Positions 42,970 through 52,480 of a DNA stretch of 64,000 nucleotides are shown in pieces. The DNA lies in contig JAIDQQ010000020.1 in the NCBI GenBank assembly GCA_029062165.1, positions 62,001 to 126,000 of the forward strand, read 5' to 3'. Origin of the DNA: Ruminococcus sp. GTDB lineage: Bacteria > Bacillota > Clostridia > Oscillospirales > Ruminococcaceae. The notes below the pieces were generated by a model, which saw only the letters and a list, made by a program, of their open reading frames with translations, was not told the DNA's origin and did no database searches. Position 1 is the first letter of the stretch, and every line of letters begins with the position of its first letter. The position numbers and the translations under genes are program-made.

Positions 42970-43004
42970 GCAGGTAAGGTAAGGTAAGGTTAGATTAGGT
43001 TAGG
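42970..43004. repeat. GGTAAG/GGTTAG microsatellite
   Basis: Five-base units GTAAG three times, then GTTAG/ATTAG variants, directly to the right of the rearrangement junction. Confidence 0.7.
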
Positions 43005-43011
43005 TGAGATA

Positions 43012-43043
43012 AATTCATAATTATGCATTCTCAATTATGAATT
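43012..43043. repeat. AT-rich dispersed palindrome
   Basis: AATTCATAATT...AATTATGAATT. It is one of several related palindromes at gene ends in this window (compare 50944-50982 and 56322-56353). It overlaps the rlmD stop region. Confidence 0.7.
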
Positions 43044-44381
43044 TTTTATCATAAGTACCACACATTCAACGTGTCGGGTACGTGGGAATAAATCAACGCC
43101 ACATACTTTTTTTACTTCGTAACCAAGTCCGCTGAAAATTTTCGCATCTCGTGAAGCCGTTGCCGGATTACATGAAATCATTACGATTTTATCCGGTTCA
43201 GATTCTGCAACAGTCCGGACGGTCTCAAGCGTACAGCCTTTGCGAGGGGGGTCAATTATGATTATATCTGGTTTTATATCCAGTTTACCGAAAACTTCAC
43301 CGGCGTCACCGCAATGGAAATCAGCATTTTCTATATCATTTACAAGTGCATTTTCACAGGCATTTCCGACTGCTTCCGGAATAATTTCAATTCCTATTAC
43401 TTTTTTTACGCTATGTGCCATTGAAAGTCCTATTGTACCTGCTCCGCAATATAAATCGGCGATTACGTCTTCCGGAGCAGGTGAGGCAAATTCAAGGGCT
43501 TTTCTGTAGATTTTTTCCGCCTGTACGGTATTCACCTGATAGAACGACATAGGCGAAATTTTAATTTTATTTCCGCACATAGTATCTGAAATTGTATCGC
43601 TTCCGGCAAGAGTGATGCATTTTTTTCCCATTATTACATTAGTTTTTTCCGGATTGATATTCATTACTATACTTTTTACTTCCGGAAATTTTTCCGCAAT
43701 AATACGACAAAGTCCGGTAAACTGTCGTGATACGTCTTTACGGACTATCAGACATAGCATTATCTCACCGGAATATGTACCCTGTCTGATATATATATGA
43801 CGCATTATTCCTGTATGCGTACTCTCCGAATATACCGGTATTCTGTGTGAATTTACGTATTCAAGGACTGTTTCGAGAATATCACGGAAAATTTCCGGCT
43901 GTAACGGACAGTCAGTAACCGGTATCACTCTGTGACTTCTTTCGGCATAGAATCCGCTTACTGCTTTACCGTCGACTACTGCCAGCGGATATTGTGCCTT
44001 GTTTCTGTAACGGTCTGTGTTATCGGCTTTTATGAAGTCGGTAAATTCCGGATTAAGTCCGCCTATTCTCCGGAAAGCGTCCTGAACAATATCGTTTTTT
44101 ATACGACATTCGTCATCATAGCTGATATGTCTGAATACACAACCACCACACTTTTTGTACACAGGACAGTCCGGAGTTATTCTTTCGGGTGAGGGAGTTA
44201 TAATTTCGTCGACTATTCCATATGCGTAACTTTTCAGGACTTTTACAATTTTTATTCTGCAAACGTCACCAACAGCGGTATCGGGTACGAAAACCGCCAT
44301 ACCGTCAATACGGCATACGCCATTACCCTCGGAAGTGATACCGGTTATTTCAGCATTTATGAATTGATTTTTTTCAGGCAT
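43035..44381 (-). CDS. rlmD: 23S rRNA (uracil-C5)-methyltransferase, RlmD/RumA type
   Basis: 448 residues. N-terminal TRAM domain (about 5-60), then the Fe-S cluster cysteines in CPVYKKCGGCVFRHISYD. The C-terminal Rossmann methyltransferase has DLYCGAGTIGLSMA, IIDPPRKGC and the catalytic Cys in MISCNPATASRD. It methylates C5 of a uracil in 23S rRNA. SD GAGGAGA. Its start overlaps the hemZ 3' end by 25 bp, so translation is coupled. Confidence 0.92.
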   Translation of the reverse strand: MPEKNQFINAEITGITSEGNGVCRIDGMAVFVPDTAVGDVCRIKIVKVLKSYAYGIVDEIITPSPERITPDCPVYKKCGGCVFRHISYDDECRIKNDIVQDAFRRIGGLNPEFTDFIKADNTDRYRNKAQYPLAVVDGKAVSGFYAERSHRVIPVTDCPLQPEIFRDILETVLEYVNSHRIPVYSESTHTGIMRHIYIRQGTYSGEIMLCLIVRKDVSRQFTGLCRIIAEKFPEVKSIVMNINPEKTNVIMGKKCITLAGSDTISDTMCGNKIKISPMSFYQVNTVQAEKIYRKALEFASPAPEDVIADLYCGAGTIGLSMAHSVKKVIGIEIIPEAVGNACENALVNDIENADFHCGDAGEVFGKLDIKPDIIIIDPPRKGCTLETVRTVAESEPDKIVMISCNPATASRDAKIFSGLGYEVKKVCGVDLFPRTRHVECVVLMIKNS

Positions 44382-45823
44382 TGTATAATCTCCTCTTTTT
44401 TTGTCATGAGACGGTCAAAATCGCTTATGTACTCATACGGAAATTTATAATTATGTATTCTGTTTATCCTGTTATCAGGATATACAAGTTTTGTAGAAGC
44501 TCCGCTACCTGCTCCGATAATTGTCTGTGTTTCGTCCATGATGTATATATTGTAATAACTTTCGTAACCTTTTCTTGCGTATCCGATATTCTCCAGATTA
44601 CCGATGGTATTTTTCTGACGGTACATATAATATGGCTGATAGTCATTATTCATGAGTTTTTCTATACTGTAGTCAACCATTTCCGCTACCGGATTTGATA
44701 TATTTTCCTCACCCTGTGCGAATAAATTCGAGGAGCGTTTAAGAGTAAGAGTATGTACGGTAATGCTTTCGGGTGAGATGTCAATGATTTTGTCGAGAGT
44801 ATTCCGGAAACTTTCCGGTGTATCGTCAGGCAATCCGGCGATAAGGTCAGTGTTTATGTTCCGGAATCCCTCTTTTCTTGCCAACTCATAGGCTTTTAAC
44901 GTATCATCAGCGGTATGCCGTCTGCCTATTACTTTAAGTATGTCATTGTTAAGTGTCTGCGGATTTATCGAAATCCTGTCCGCACCGTATTCCTTTATTA
45001 TATGAAGTTTTTCCGCCGTAATGGTATCAGGTCTTCCGGCTTCAAAGCTGTATTCACGTATTTTATTGAGGTCAAAATTTTTCCGGACGCATTCCATAAT
45101 AGTACGTATATCCTCTGCCGGAATGGCACTCGGAGTACCTCCGCCGAAGTATATAGTATCAATTTCAGTACCGGTTTCACTTATTATACGGCTTATTATT
45201 TCAAGTTCCTTACACAGACACTGAACGTAATCGGGGATTAGTTTTCCGGCTGATTCTATCGAATGCGAGACGAATGAACAGTAACTGCACCTCGATGGAC
45301 AGAACGGTATTGAGATATACAGGCTTACGGCTTTACGATTGATATTTTCGACTATCGGCAACTGATTTACTGCTGTATCGTATGCGAGTTTAAGTTTTTC
45401 GGGTGAGAGTTCGTATTTTTCAGTGAGTATTTTTTCAATTTCCGGAAAATTTTTCCCTTGTGCGAGAAGTTCTGTTACTTTCTTTACCGGACGTATACCT
45501 GTCATAAGTCCCCACGGCGTATTTACCTTGATTTTTTCCTTGAGAACATGATATATAATCCGGCATAATTCGTGTTCAGTGTACTTGTCGTCAGTGGTGG
45601 GGATATTCCTTTCACTATGGAAAGTTTCGCCGTTTAACTTTATATCCGTATAGATTTTTTCATTTTCCACACCGGCAACTACAAAATCGTCACCGGTGGC
45701 ATTTTGTATATCATCGGAAAACTGAAATTTTCTTGTCGGAAAGAACATTTTCAAAGTTGATTCCGTTTCGTATTTAAAAGAATTGCCGATTAATATAACC
45801 GGCATTTTAGTAAGATTATTCAT
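44357..45823 (-). CDS. hemZ: HemZ-type radical SAM protein (coproporphyrinogen III oxidase-like)
   Basis: 488 residues. The N-terminal 150 residues are the HemZ-specific extension. The radical SAM core has SIPFCPSRCSYCSFVSH with the CxxxCxYC cluster motif, YFGGGTPSA and SINPQTLNNDILKVIGRRHT. This subgroup is annotated as oxygen-independent coproporphyrinogen dehydrogenase, but members in organisms lacking haem synthesis may do something else. It sits in a chain of overlapping genes: MBL hydrolase, hemZ, rlmD. Confidence 0.9.
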   Translation of the reverse strand: MNNLTKMPVILIGNSFKYETESTLKMFFPTRKFQFSDDIQNATGDDFVVAGVENEKIYTDIKLNGETFHSERNIPTTDDKYTEHELCRIIYHVLKEKIKVNTPWGLMTGIRPVKKVTELLAQGKNFPEIEKILTEKYELSPEKLKLAYDTAVNQLPIVENINRKAVSLYISIPFCPSRCSYCSFVSHSIESAGKLIPDYVQCLCKELEIISRIISETGTEIDTIYFGGGTPSAIPAEDIRTIMECVRKNFDLNKIREYSFEAGRPDTITAEKLHIIKEYGADRISINPQTLNNDILKVIGRRHTADDTLKAYELARKEGFRNINTDLIAGLPDDTPESFRNTLDKIIDISPESITVHTLTLKRSSNLFAQGEENISNPVAEMVDYSIEKLMNNDYQPYYMYRQKNTIGNLENIGYARKGYESYYNIYIMDETQTIIGAGSGASTKLVYPDNRINRIHNYKFPYEYISDFDRLMTKKEEIIQCLKKINS

Positions 45824-46452
45824 TATTTTCTGAAACTCCTGAAATATGGATTTGTTTGTTTTTCGTATTCAAGTTCCGTATTGTCGCCATGACCTGTAAA
45901 AATTTTATAATTTCCGTCCAGATTGTAAAGTTTTTCAAGTGATTTCAGCATCATTTCCGGATTACTTCCGTTAAAATCAGTTCTGCCTATCGAACAGCAG
46001 AAAAGAGTATCGCCGGAAAAAATAACATCGTCGCATATATAGCAGACACTTCCCATAGAATGTCCGGCAGTATGCATGACCCTGAAATTATAATCACCGT
46101 CGGAAATAATATCGCCGTCGTGTACTACTGTATATTCGCTTACCGGATTGAACGGCATACAGGAAATAAGGTCAGCCAGCGAAAGTCCTGAACTGTTCAG
46201 CATAGGAGCATCATTTTCATGTATGAATACTTCCGCACCGGTTTTTTCAACGATTTCCGAAACGCCGTTCATATGGTCATAGTGTCCGTGTGTGAGAAGT
46301 ATTTTACTTAACGTCAGTTTTTTCATGGTCAGAAACTCATATAAAAGACGGGCATTTCCGCCTACGTCAACGGCAATACACTGATTAGGTGCAGTTTCGG
46401 CAATAAAGCAGTTGGCACGGAGTTCACCGAGTTGTAATGTATGGATTTTCAT
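45823..46452 (-). CDS. MBL-fold metallo-hydrolase, glyoxalase II-like
   Basis: 209 residues. Metal ligands THGHYDHMNG, HTAGHSMGSVCY, FSGDTLF and TGHGDNTELEYE fit the binuclear metallo-beta-lactamase fold of YcbL/GloB-like hydrolases. The thioester substrate is not defined. The stop shares a base with the hemZ start, and the gene follows relA by 12 bp, so it is part of the recJ-relA-MBL-hemZ-rlmD run. Confidence 0.9.
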   Translation of the reverse strand: MKIHTLQLGELRANCFIAETAPNQCIAVDVGGNARLLYEFLTMKKLTLSKILLTHGHYDHMNGVSEIVEKTGAEVFIHENDAPMLNSSGLSLADLISCMPFNPVSEYTVVHDGDIISDGDYNFRVMHTAGHSMGSVCYICDDVIFSGDTLFCCSIGRTDFNGSNPEMMLKSLEKLYNLDGNYKIFTGHGDNTELEYEKQTNPYFRSFRK

Positions 46453-46464
46453 TTTATTTCCTCC

Positions 46465-48720
46465 TTACGTTGCGGAACGTTCAACGGATATTACACCGGA
46501 AATTTTACTTATTTTTTCAAAAAGACGTTTAAGCTGTTCGATATTTGATATTATTATTGTACTTTCAAAAAAGGCATTACCATTTTTCAAAGTCCTTGAA
46601 GAAGAATGTACAATCGGTATGCGGGCGTCGTAAAGAAGTTCAGTAATGTCATGTACAAGTCCTACACGGTCAACGGCTATAACCTCGAAACTTGTATGAA
46701 GCTGTACCGGTTTTTCGGCGTTCCACTGTACTTTTATCCATCTTTCGAGTTCTTCCGGAATATTACGTCTGACGGCTGAAACATAGTTTGTACATTTTGT
46801 CGTATGTACTGAAAGTCCGTAACCTCTTGTGATATATCCTACAATATCGTCCCCCGGGAGAGGATTACAGCATAAGGCACATTTATAATTTATACCGTTC
46901 ACGTCGTCGAGGATAATGCCGTCCTTTACGGAATCTCCGGAAACGACTACCGGAGCAGGTATTTTTCTGTCAGTACTGTCGGCATACATTTTTTCGTATT
47001 TGTCTTTAAGTCTGGGAATGATATTCACAAGCTGAATACCGCCGTAACCTACAGATGCGTAAAAATCTTCAAGAGTTTCGCAGTTGTGTCTTTTGAGGTC
47101 TTTTCCGAAAAATTCTGTATATTTTGATTCCGGAATGTTTATACCGTTTTTCCTGAACTCTATTTCAAGTCGGGTACGTCCCTCTTTTATATTTTCTTCA
47201 CGGCGTTCGTCCCTGAACCATATGCGGATTTTAGACAATGCATAATTAGTCTTGGCAATGTTCAGCCAGTCACGGCTGGGACCTTTGTTTATATCTTTCG
47301 AGGTTATAATTTCACATATATCATCGTGGTGTAGTTCCGAACTCAAAGGCACTAATCTGTTGTTTACTTTCGCCTGTATAGCCTTGTGTCCTACTTCCGT
47401 ATGAATCTTGTACGCAAAATCAATGGGAGTTGAACCGATAGGGAGCATTATTCTTTTAGCTTTAGGGGTGATTATGGAAATATTATCCGGTGAAAGTTCC
47501 GTATTTATAACGGAAATTATTTCTTCAGGGTCATCAGAAGATTCATAGGCGTCCATAATTCTGCTAATCCATGAGAGGTCTCTTTCGCCTTTACTGTCAC
47601 TTTTGATAAGAGATTTATATTTCCAGTGGGCTGCAAGACCGTATTCCGCAACCCTGTGCATTTCCCACGTTCTTATCTGTACTTCAAACGGTACGCCTTC
47701 TTCACTCAGGACGGTAAGATGTATAGACTGATAGCCATTTGATTTAGGATTATTAATATAGTCTTTTGACCTCGAAGAAATAGCCGGATAGTCCTTGATA
47801 ATATCGGACATTGCTATAAAACATTCTTCTCTTGTATTGACGATAATACGCAGTGCATATCTGTCATAGATTTCCTCAAAGTTCTTATGTTTTTTATAAA
47901 TTTTGTTCCATATACCGAAAATACTTTTAACACGTCCCTGAACGAAAGGTTTTTCAGAATAATGTCCGGTATTTTCAAGATATTTTTCAATATCGTTCTT
48001 GGTTTTCTCGATAAAGGCATTGCGTTCTTTCATGTCATTGTTGAGACGTTCTTCAATTTCAAGGTAAGATGACGGTGAAATATAAAAAAATGAAAGGTCT
48101 TCAAACTGGTCTTTAAGTTCGTTCATACCGAGACGGCGTGCAATAGGACTATATACATTTTTTGTTTCATAGGCTATGCGTTTCTGCTTGTCTGGTGAAC
48201 AGTATTTAAGAGTACGCATATTATGGAGACGGTCAGCCAGCTTGACAATAATCACACGTATATCTCTTGATGTTGCAGTGAGGATTTTTACTATAGCTCC
48301 GGCTTGCTGTTCGCTTTTTGTCATATCGTCCATACGCTTCATTTTGGAAACGCTGTCGACGATAAGGGCAATATCAAGCCCGAAATTTCTTCTAAGGTCT
48401 TCAAACGTGGTGTCGGTATCTTCTATGACGTCATGGAGCAGGGCGGCACATATTGCATCGGTATCCATTCTTAATTCAAGTGTTATATAAGCCACTGCCA
48501 GAGGGTGCGTTATATAGGGCTGACCGGACGAACGTTTCTGACCTTCATGGGCATTTTTTGCGAAGTTATAGGCAGAAATTATTTTACTTAGGTCATATTG
48601 TGTATCGTCGTCCATAATTTTCTGAATAATCATATCTATAGTGAAATTATCTTCATAACCCCTGATACTTACAGGAACGATTTCCTTTTCAGAATTATTT
48701 TCAGATTTTCCGGAATCCAT
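46465..48720 (-). CDS. relA: Bifunctional (p)ppGpp synthetase/hydrolase
   Basis: 751 residues, full-length RSH. HD hydrolase (about 45-200) with HPLAVAYITLELRMD and AALLHDVIEDT. The synthetase (about 260-390) has RYALRIIVNTREECF and NPKSNGYQSIHLTVL. Then come TGS (ISIITPKAKRIMLPIGSTPIDFAY), the Cys-containing helical/ZBD region (INYKCALCCNPLPGD) and a C-terminal ACT domain. It controls the stringent response at the ribosome. It sits 40 bp after recJ. Confidence 0.95.
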   Translation of the reverse strand: MDSGKSENNSEKEIVPVSIRGYEDNFTIDMIIQKIMDDDTQYDLSKIISAYNFAKNAHEGQKRSSGQPYITHPLAVAYITLELRMDTDAICAALLHDVIEDTDTTFEDLRRNFGLDIALIVDSVSKMKRMDDMTKSEQQAGAIVKILTATSRDIRVIIVKLADRLHNMRTLKYCSPDKQKRIAYETKNVYSPIARRLGMNELKDQFEDLSFFYISPSSYLEIEERLNNDMKERNAFIEKTKNDIEKYLENTGHYSEKPFVQGRVKSIFGIWNKIYKKHKNFEEIYDRYALRIIVNTREECFIAMSDIIKDYPAISSRSKDYINNPKSNGYQSIHLTVLSEEGVPFEVQIRTWEMHRVAEYGLAAHWKYKSLIKSDSKGERDLSWISRIMDAYESSDDPEEIISVINTELSPDNISIITPKAKRIMLPIGSTPIDFAYKIHTEVGHKAIQAKVNNRLVPLSSELHHDDICEIITSKDINKGPSRDWLNIAKTNYALSKIRIWFRDERREENIKEGRTRLEIEFRKNGINIPESKYTEFFGKDLKRHNCETLEDFYASVGYGGIQLVNIIPRLKDKYEKMYADSTDRKIPAPVVVSGDSVKDGIILDDVNGINYKCALCCNPLPGDDIVGYITRGYGLSVHTTKCTNYVSAVRRNIPEELERWIKVQWNAEKPVQLHTSFEVIAVDRVGLVHDITELLYDARIPIVHSSSRTLKNGNAFFESTIIISNIEQLKRLFEKISKISGVISVERSAT

Positions 48721-48760
48721 AAAAAAATTCTCCTTTCGTGAATATTATTCGGTAATTATA

Positions 48761-50785
48761 TTATCTGCCGGTTTTTTCCATAAGGGCAGAAATTACAGGT
48801 GCTGAATAAAAATCGGATTTTTTATCCGTGACTGTCCTTTTTATGACAGAATCGGAAGACGAAACTGTTATAATATCAAGCTGTCGGAGTGCTTCAATTA
48901 TAATTAAAAATTTACAGTAATTAATCTGCGGACAAAATTTCATGAAAAGTTTATCGGAATAAATACCTGCTCCGGATATAGCTTTATAAATCATTACTGC
49001 CTCATTACGTGTCGGGAGCATAGCAGAATAATAATTTTCCGGAAGTTCCTCACCACGCATGAAAGATTCAAAAATTTCACGTCCGGCAAAATATTTACTC
49101 TGATTGAAGCCGTGTGGTCTTATATCCTGAACGAAAATACCAACACTTGTATTGCCGTTAAATTCGTTTTTATCAAGTTTAACTATCATGTCGCATACGT
49201 CGCCGGACTGTACTACAAGAGAATCCGCAGATATGGAAAATGCCGGTGCTTCAAAACGACGTCTTTCAAGTTCAAAGCGTAACTTACTGTATTTTCCGTC
49301 AGAAAGCGGAATAACTTCATTTATCAGGGCATTTTCTATAATAAAATAAGGTCTTGCATTACCCTCTCCGTATGGTTCAAGCAATTTCAGTTCATTGAGG
49401 TTTTTCATATTAATCATTCCGGCATTAAGTACGGCATTTGCACGTAACGTAAAAACAGGCATTTTCTTATGATTTTCAAGGGCATATTCTTCAAGAAGAT
49501 TTTTAAAATCTTCCGTTCTGCCGGATTTTATACTGAAACCGCCTGCACTCTTATGACCACCGAATTTTTCAAGCGTTTCAGAAGCGTATGTAAGAGCATC
49601 GAAAACTGAAAATTCGCCGAAAGCACGGGCAGAACCTCTTATTTCACCGTCTTCGGATTCCGTGGCTATGAAACAAGGTTTGCCGAAACGTTCTTCAATA
49701 CGTGAAGCCACAATGCCGATAACTCCGTGATGCCAGCCCTTACCGCATATGAAGATTACTCTTTCACGGACTATATCGGGATTTTCTTTTGTAATCCTGT
49801 ATATCTCGTCAGTTATAGATGATTCTGCCTTACGACGTTTTTCGTTGAGTTCGTCGAGTTCCTTTGCCATTACGAGTGCGGTGTCATAGTCCTCACACAG
49901 AAAAAGTTTAACAGCATATTTAGGTGAGCCGAAACGTCCGGTAGCGTTTATACGTGGTGCAATTCTGAAACCTATTGCATCAGTATCAACGGATTTTTTT
50001 ATATTACAGACTTCCTTCAGAGCCATAAGAGCAGGTCTGTCGGTGTTTTCGATAAGACGCATACCACAGGAAACAAGGTATCTGTTTTCACTGATAAGAG
50101 GTACAACATCGGCAACTGTAGCCAATGCCGCAAGGTCAGCGAACTGTTCAATAGCGATTGTATAATTTCCGCCGTCGAGAGCCGACACCAGTTTGAGAGC
50201 GAGACCTGCTCCGCACATATCCTTGAAAACAGATTCACAGTCATGACGGTGCGGGTCAAGTATAGCCTCTGCACGTGGGAGTGTTTCGCCCTGCTGATGA
50301 TGGTCAGTGATTAAAAGTTTCATACCGATGGAATATATATATTCCGCCTCATCAACTGCCGATATACCGTTATCAACCGTCAGTATGAGATTTACACCCT
50401 GTTCGTGAATGTCGTCAATCGCCTTGACGTTAAGACCGTAACCTTCTGAACGTTCCGGAATATAGTATATGACATCTGCCCCGATTTCACGAAGATAAGA
50501 ATACATAATCACGGTTGACATTATACCGTCACAGTCGTAATCGCCGTAGATACATATTTTTTCATTGTTATCAATGGCATGATTTATGACGTCAACAGCT
50601 TTCTGCATATCCGTTATAAGAAACGGATTTGAAAGCCTGCTGGTCTGAAGACTTTCTGTAACCTCTCCGGCTGTCCTGAAACCTTTTGAAGCAAGTACGG
50701 TGGCGGTAAGATAATTCACACAACAGTCTTTTTCAAGTCTGTGTATAATATCGCTGTCCGGAGTATCTGCAACCCAGTTTTTCAT
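48761..50785 (-). CDS. recJ: Single-stranded-DNA-specific exonuclease RecJ
   Basis: 674 residues. DHH motifs: ICIYGDYDCDGIMSTVIMYS, LILTVDNGIS, LLITDHHQQG. The DHHA1 region has GWHHGVIGIVASRIEERF and KFGGHKSAGGFS, and an OB-fold-like C-terminus follows. 5'-3' ssDNA exonuclease of recombination and mismatch repair. A consensus promoter stands at 50821-50849. First gene of the recJ-relA-MBL-hemZ-rlmD run. Confidence 0.95.
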   Translation of the reverse strand: MKNWVADTPDSDIIHRLEKDCCVNYLTATVLASKGFRTAGEVTESLQTSRLSNPFLITDMQKAVDVINHAIDNNEKICIYGDYDCDGIMSTVIMYSYLREIGADVIYYIPERSEGYGLNVKAIDDIHEQGVNLILTVDNGISAVDEAEYIYSIGMKLLITDHHQQGETLPRAEAILDPHRHDCESVFKDMCGAGLALKLVSALDGGNYTIAIEQFADLAALATVADVVPLISENRYLVSCGMRLIENTDRPALMALKEVCNIKKSVDTDAIGFRIAPRINATGRFGSPKYAVKLFLCEDYDTALVMAKELDELNEKRRKAESSITDEIYRITKENPDIVRERVIFICGKGWHHGVIGIVASRIEERFGKPCFIATESEDGEIRGSARAFGEFSVFDALTYASETLEKFGGHKSAGGFSIKSGRTEDFKNLLEEYALENHKKMPVFTLRANAVLNAGMINMKNLNELKLLEPYGEGNARPYFIIENALINEVIPLSDGKYSKLRFELERRRFEAPAFSISADSLVVQSGDVCDMIVKLDKNEFNGNTSVGIFVQDIRPHGFNQSKYFAGREIFESFMRGEELPENYYSAMLPTRNEAVMIYKAISGAGIYSDKLFMKFCPQINYCKFLIIIEALRQLDIITVSSSDSVIKRTVTDKKSDFYSAPVISALMEKTGR

Positions 50786-50820
50786 AAAAAATCCTCCCCT
50801 TTTCAGAATTGAGTATATTT

Positions 50821-50849
50821 ATTATATCACTATCCGATTAAATTTTCAA
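50821..50849 (-). promoter_or_regulatory. Promoter of the recJ-relA run
   Basis: Minus strand TTGAAA (50849-50844), 17 nt, TATAAT (50826-50821). Confidence 0.7.
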
Positions 50850-50943
50850 TAGAATACGTACAAAAAAATATCATAAAAATTTCAGGCAATTCCCTTGAAG
50901 TGTGTGGTTTTTTGTGGTATAATATTAATAATCGTGCGTTGAT

Positions 50944-50982
50944 AATTCATAATTGAGAATGCATAATCAAGAATTATGAATT
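50944..50982. repeat. AT-rich dispersed palindrome
   Basis: AATTCATAATT / AATTATGAATT arms around GAGAATGCATAATCAAG. It shares GAGAATGCATAAT (reverse complement) with the copy at 43012-43043. Confidence 0.75.
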
Positions 50983-51023
50983 GATTAAAAAAAGCACCTG
51001 CATTTTACTGCAAGTGCCTTTAT

Positions 51024-51293
51024 TCAGCGTTTATAGATGTCTCTTCGGTGACCGATTTCAAGAATAAGAATTACAATTTTTTCCTCCTGAATATCGGCTA
51101 AAATACGGTAATCGCCTACACGATAACGCCACTGACCGCTTCTGTCAGCCGTAAGTCCCTTGCCGTGTTGATAAGGGTCTGAACAGTTCTGAAGATTTTT
51201 ATAAATCCATGAAATAATCAGTTTAGCGGTTGACTTATCAAGTTTTGAGAACTGTTTTTTAGCAGATTTGGTAAATTCAACGGAATATTTCAA
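51024..51293 (-). CDS. RelE/ParE-family mRNA interferase toxin
   Basis: 89 residues. The sequence KYSVEFTKSAKKQFSKLDKS at the N-terminus and QWRYRVGDYRILADIQEEKI, VILILEIGHRRDIYK at the C-terminus match the RelE/YafQ fold with the catalytic Arg/His-rich end. RelE toxins cleave mRNA in the ribosome A site. Start ATG 51293 overlaps the antitoxin stop by four bases. A hairpin-free AT region follows. Confidence 0.92.
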   Translation of the reverse strand: MKYSVEFTKSAKKQFSKLDKSTAKLIISWIYKNLQNCSDPYQHGKGLTADRSGQWRYRVGDYRILADIQEEKIVILILEIGHRRDIYKR

Positions 51294-51511
51294 AGTAAAT
51301 CAAGCTCCTTTGCGACTTCTTCAAGCGAATATGTCACGGGGTCAGCACGATATTCAGCCATTGCCTCTTCGTAAGCCTTTATGTCAAGTTCATCTTCAAT
51401 GTGTTCAAGAACTGCTTTTCTGAAAAGTTCAGACATAGAAATACCGTTCATACTGGCATAAGCTCTGATAATTTCTGAATCCTCGTCATTAAGTCTTAAT
51501 GATACGTTCAT
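51290..51511 (-). CDS. RelB/DinJ-type antitoxin
   Basis: 73 residues from ATG 51511 (SD AAGGAGTG). The N-terminus NVSLRLNDEDSEIIRAYA is a ribbon-helix-helix DNA-binding fold. The C-terminal acidic part (YRADPVTYSLEEVAKELDLL) would wrap the toxin. It represses its own operon in related systems. The toxin gene follows with a 4-bp overlap. Confidence 0.9.
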   Translation of the reverse strand: MNVSLRLNDEDSEIIRAYASMNGISMSELFRKAVLEHIEDELDIKAYEEAMAEYRADPVTYSLEEVAKELDLL

Positions 51512-51607
51512 AAATAAAACACTCCTTTCTGTAATACATTGTATCACATATTCCGGAGTTTGTCAAGAATTTTTTTAATTAATAATTAAAGATACGGAGG
51601 TGATTAT

Positions 51608-52096
51608 ATGAAAACTAAACTTAAATTTATAATACCGGTCATTTTATTAATTATGTTGATTTCTGTAATTTTAATAATAAACAATAAACCTGTTGAAAAT
51701 GAAACTCCGACAGTAACAAAATCCGTATCGGACATAGACAGAATAGAAATAGAAGACGGTGAATATCTTTTCGGATATAAAAGTAATTATGTAATTGATT
51801 TTAAAACCAATACTTTTACTTCCGTATATAGTGACAGCGACAGTGAGGACAATGAAGAAACTATTGGACATTTCAGCGATAAAGCTAAGGAAAATTTTGT
51901 CCGTCTGGCAAATAAGTACGGTTTTTTCAGCTGGCATGACTATGTAAACTTAAATATAGAAGACGGCGGATATACAGAATTTCTTATAGTATATAACGAC
52001 GGTTCACAAAAAGAGATATGGTGCGATAATGCCTATCCCGATACATACGAATCAATGTGGGGGGCTGTCCGAGAGTTAAGGAGTAACAGCTATTGA
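51608..52096 (+). CDS. Secreted or membrane-anchored hypothetical protein
   Basis: 162 residues. A basic start and hydrophobic span (KFIIPVILLIMLISVILII, about 6-25) suggest an uncleaved anchor, followed by an acidic extracellular domain with YLFGYKSNYVIDFKTNTF and FLIVYNDGSQKEIWCDN. The layout resembles small firmicute exported proteins of unknown role. SD GGAGGTGATT. Monocistronic. Confidence 0.6.
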   Translation: MKTKLKFIIPVILLIMLISVILIINNKPVENETPTVTKSVSDIDRIEIEDGEYLFGYKSNYVIDFKTNTFTSVYSDSDSEDNEETIGHFSDKAKENFVRLANKYGFFSWHDYVNLNIEDGGYTEFLIVYNDGSQKEIWCDNAYPDTYESMWGAVRELRSNSY

Positions 52097-52107
52097 AGAA
52101 TTAAAAA

Positions 52108-52134
52108 AATCCGGAGCAGGTAATGTTCCGGATT
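52108..52134. terminator. Terminator of the ASCH gene, containing the GGAGCAGGT word
   Basis: AATCCGGA / TCCGGATT stem with an 11-nt loop; the minus strand continues with seven T. One stem side runs into GGAGCAGGT. Confidence 0.8.
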
Positions 52135-52141
52135 ATTGTTA

Positions 52142-52480
52142 TCAGTGTTTAATAAATTCTATTCCCAGTACGCCGTATTGTGACTGTCTTTCCTGTGAAT
52201 AATAAGTGTGCATATCTTCCGGATTGGCGTATTCTTCCGGACGGTAGCCTAATTTTTCCTTAGGGATAGCGTTAAAGAGTTCCGCAAAGCTGTCAAAATG
52301 ATGTAAGGCAATGACTTTCACAAGAATTTTCCTGTCGGGATAGTCATTATGGGAAAATTCTATGAAGTCGCCTGTCTTTACGTTCTGACGCTTTTCGTCA
52401 TTCAGACGTAATTCAATGGTTTTTGTGCCGTCGGATATTTTCCGGAAAGGTTCGTCTCTCAACTGCATTTCATATATCAT
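52142..52480 (-). CDS. ASCH-domain protein
   Basis: 112 residues. MQLRDEPFRKISDGTKTIEL, RLNDEKRQNVKTGDFIEF and ALHHFDSFAEL are typical of ASCH (PUA-like) domains, thought to bind RNA or modified nucleosides. Start ATG 52480 overlaps the stop of the phosphoesterase gene (ATGA). Role unknown; coupling to a phosphoesterase suggests nucleotide metabolism or RNA turnover. Confidence 0.85.
   Translation of the reverse strand: MIYEMQLRDEPFRKISDGTKTIELRLNDEKRQNVKTGDFIEFSHNDYPDRKILVKVIALHHFDSFAELFNAIPKEKLGYRPEEYANPEDMHTYYSQERQSQYGVLGIEFIKH

Noticed and set aside
35602-42970. Active phase-variable inversion controlling the AraC gene
   Set aside because: No recombinase gene is nearby, and the AraC N-half also lacks its own beginning, so flipping back would not restore a complete gene. 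Kept only as a past rearrangement.
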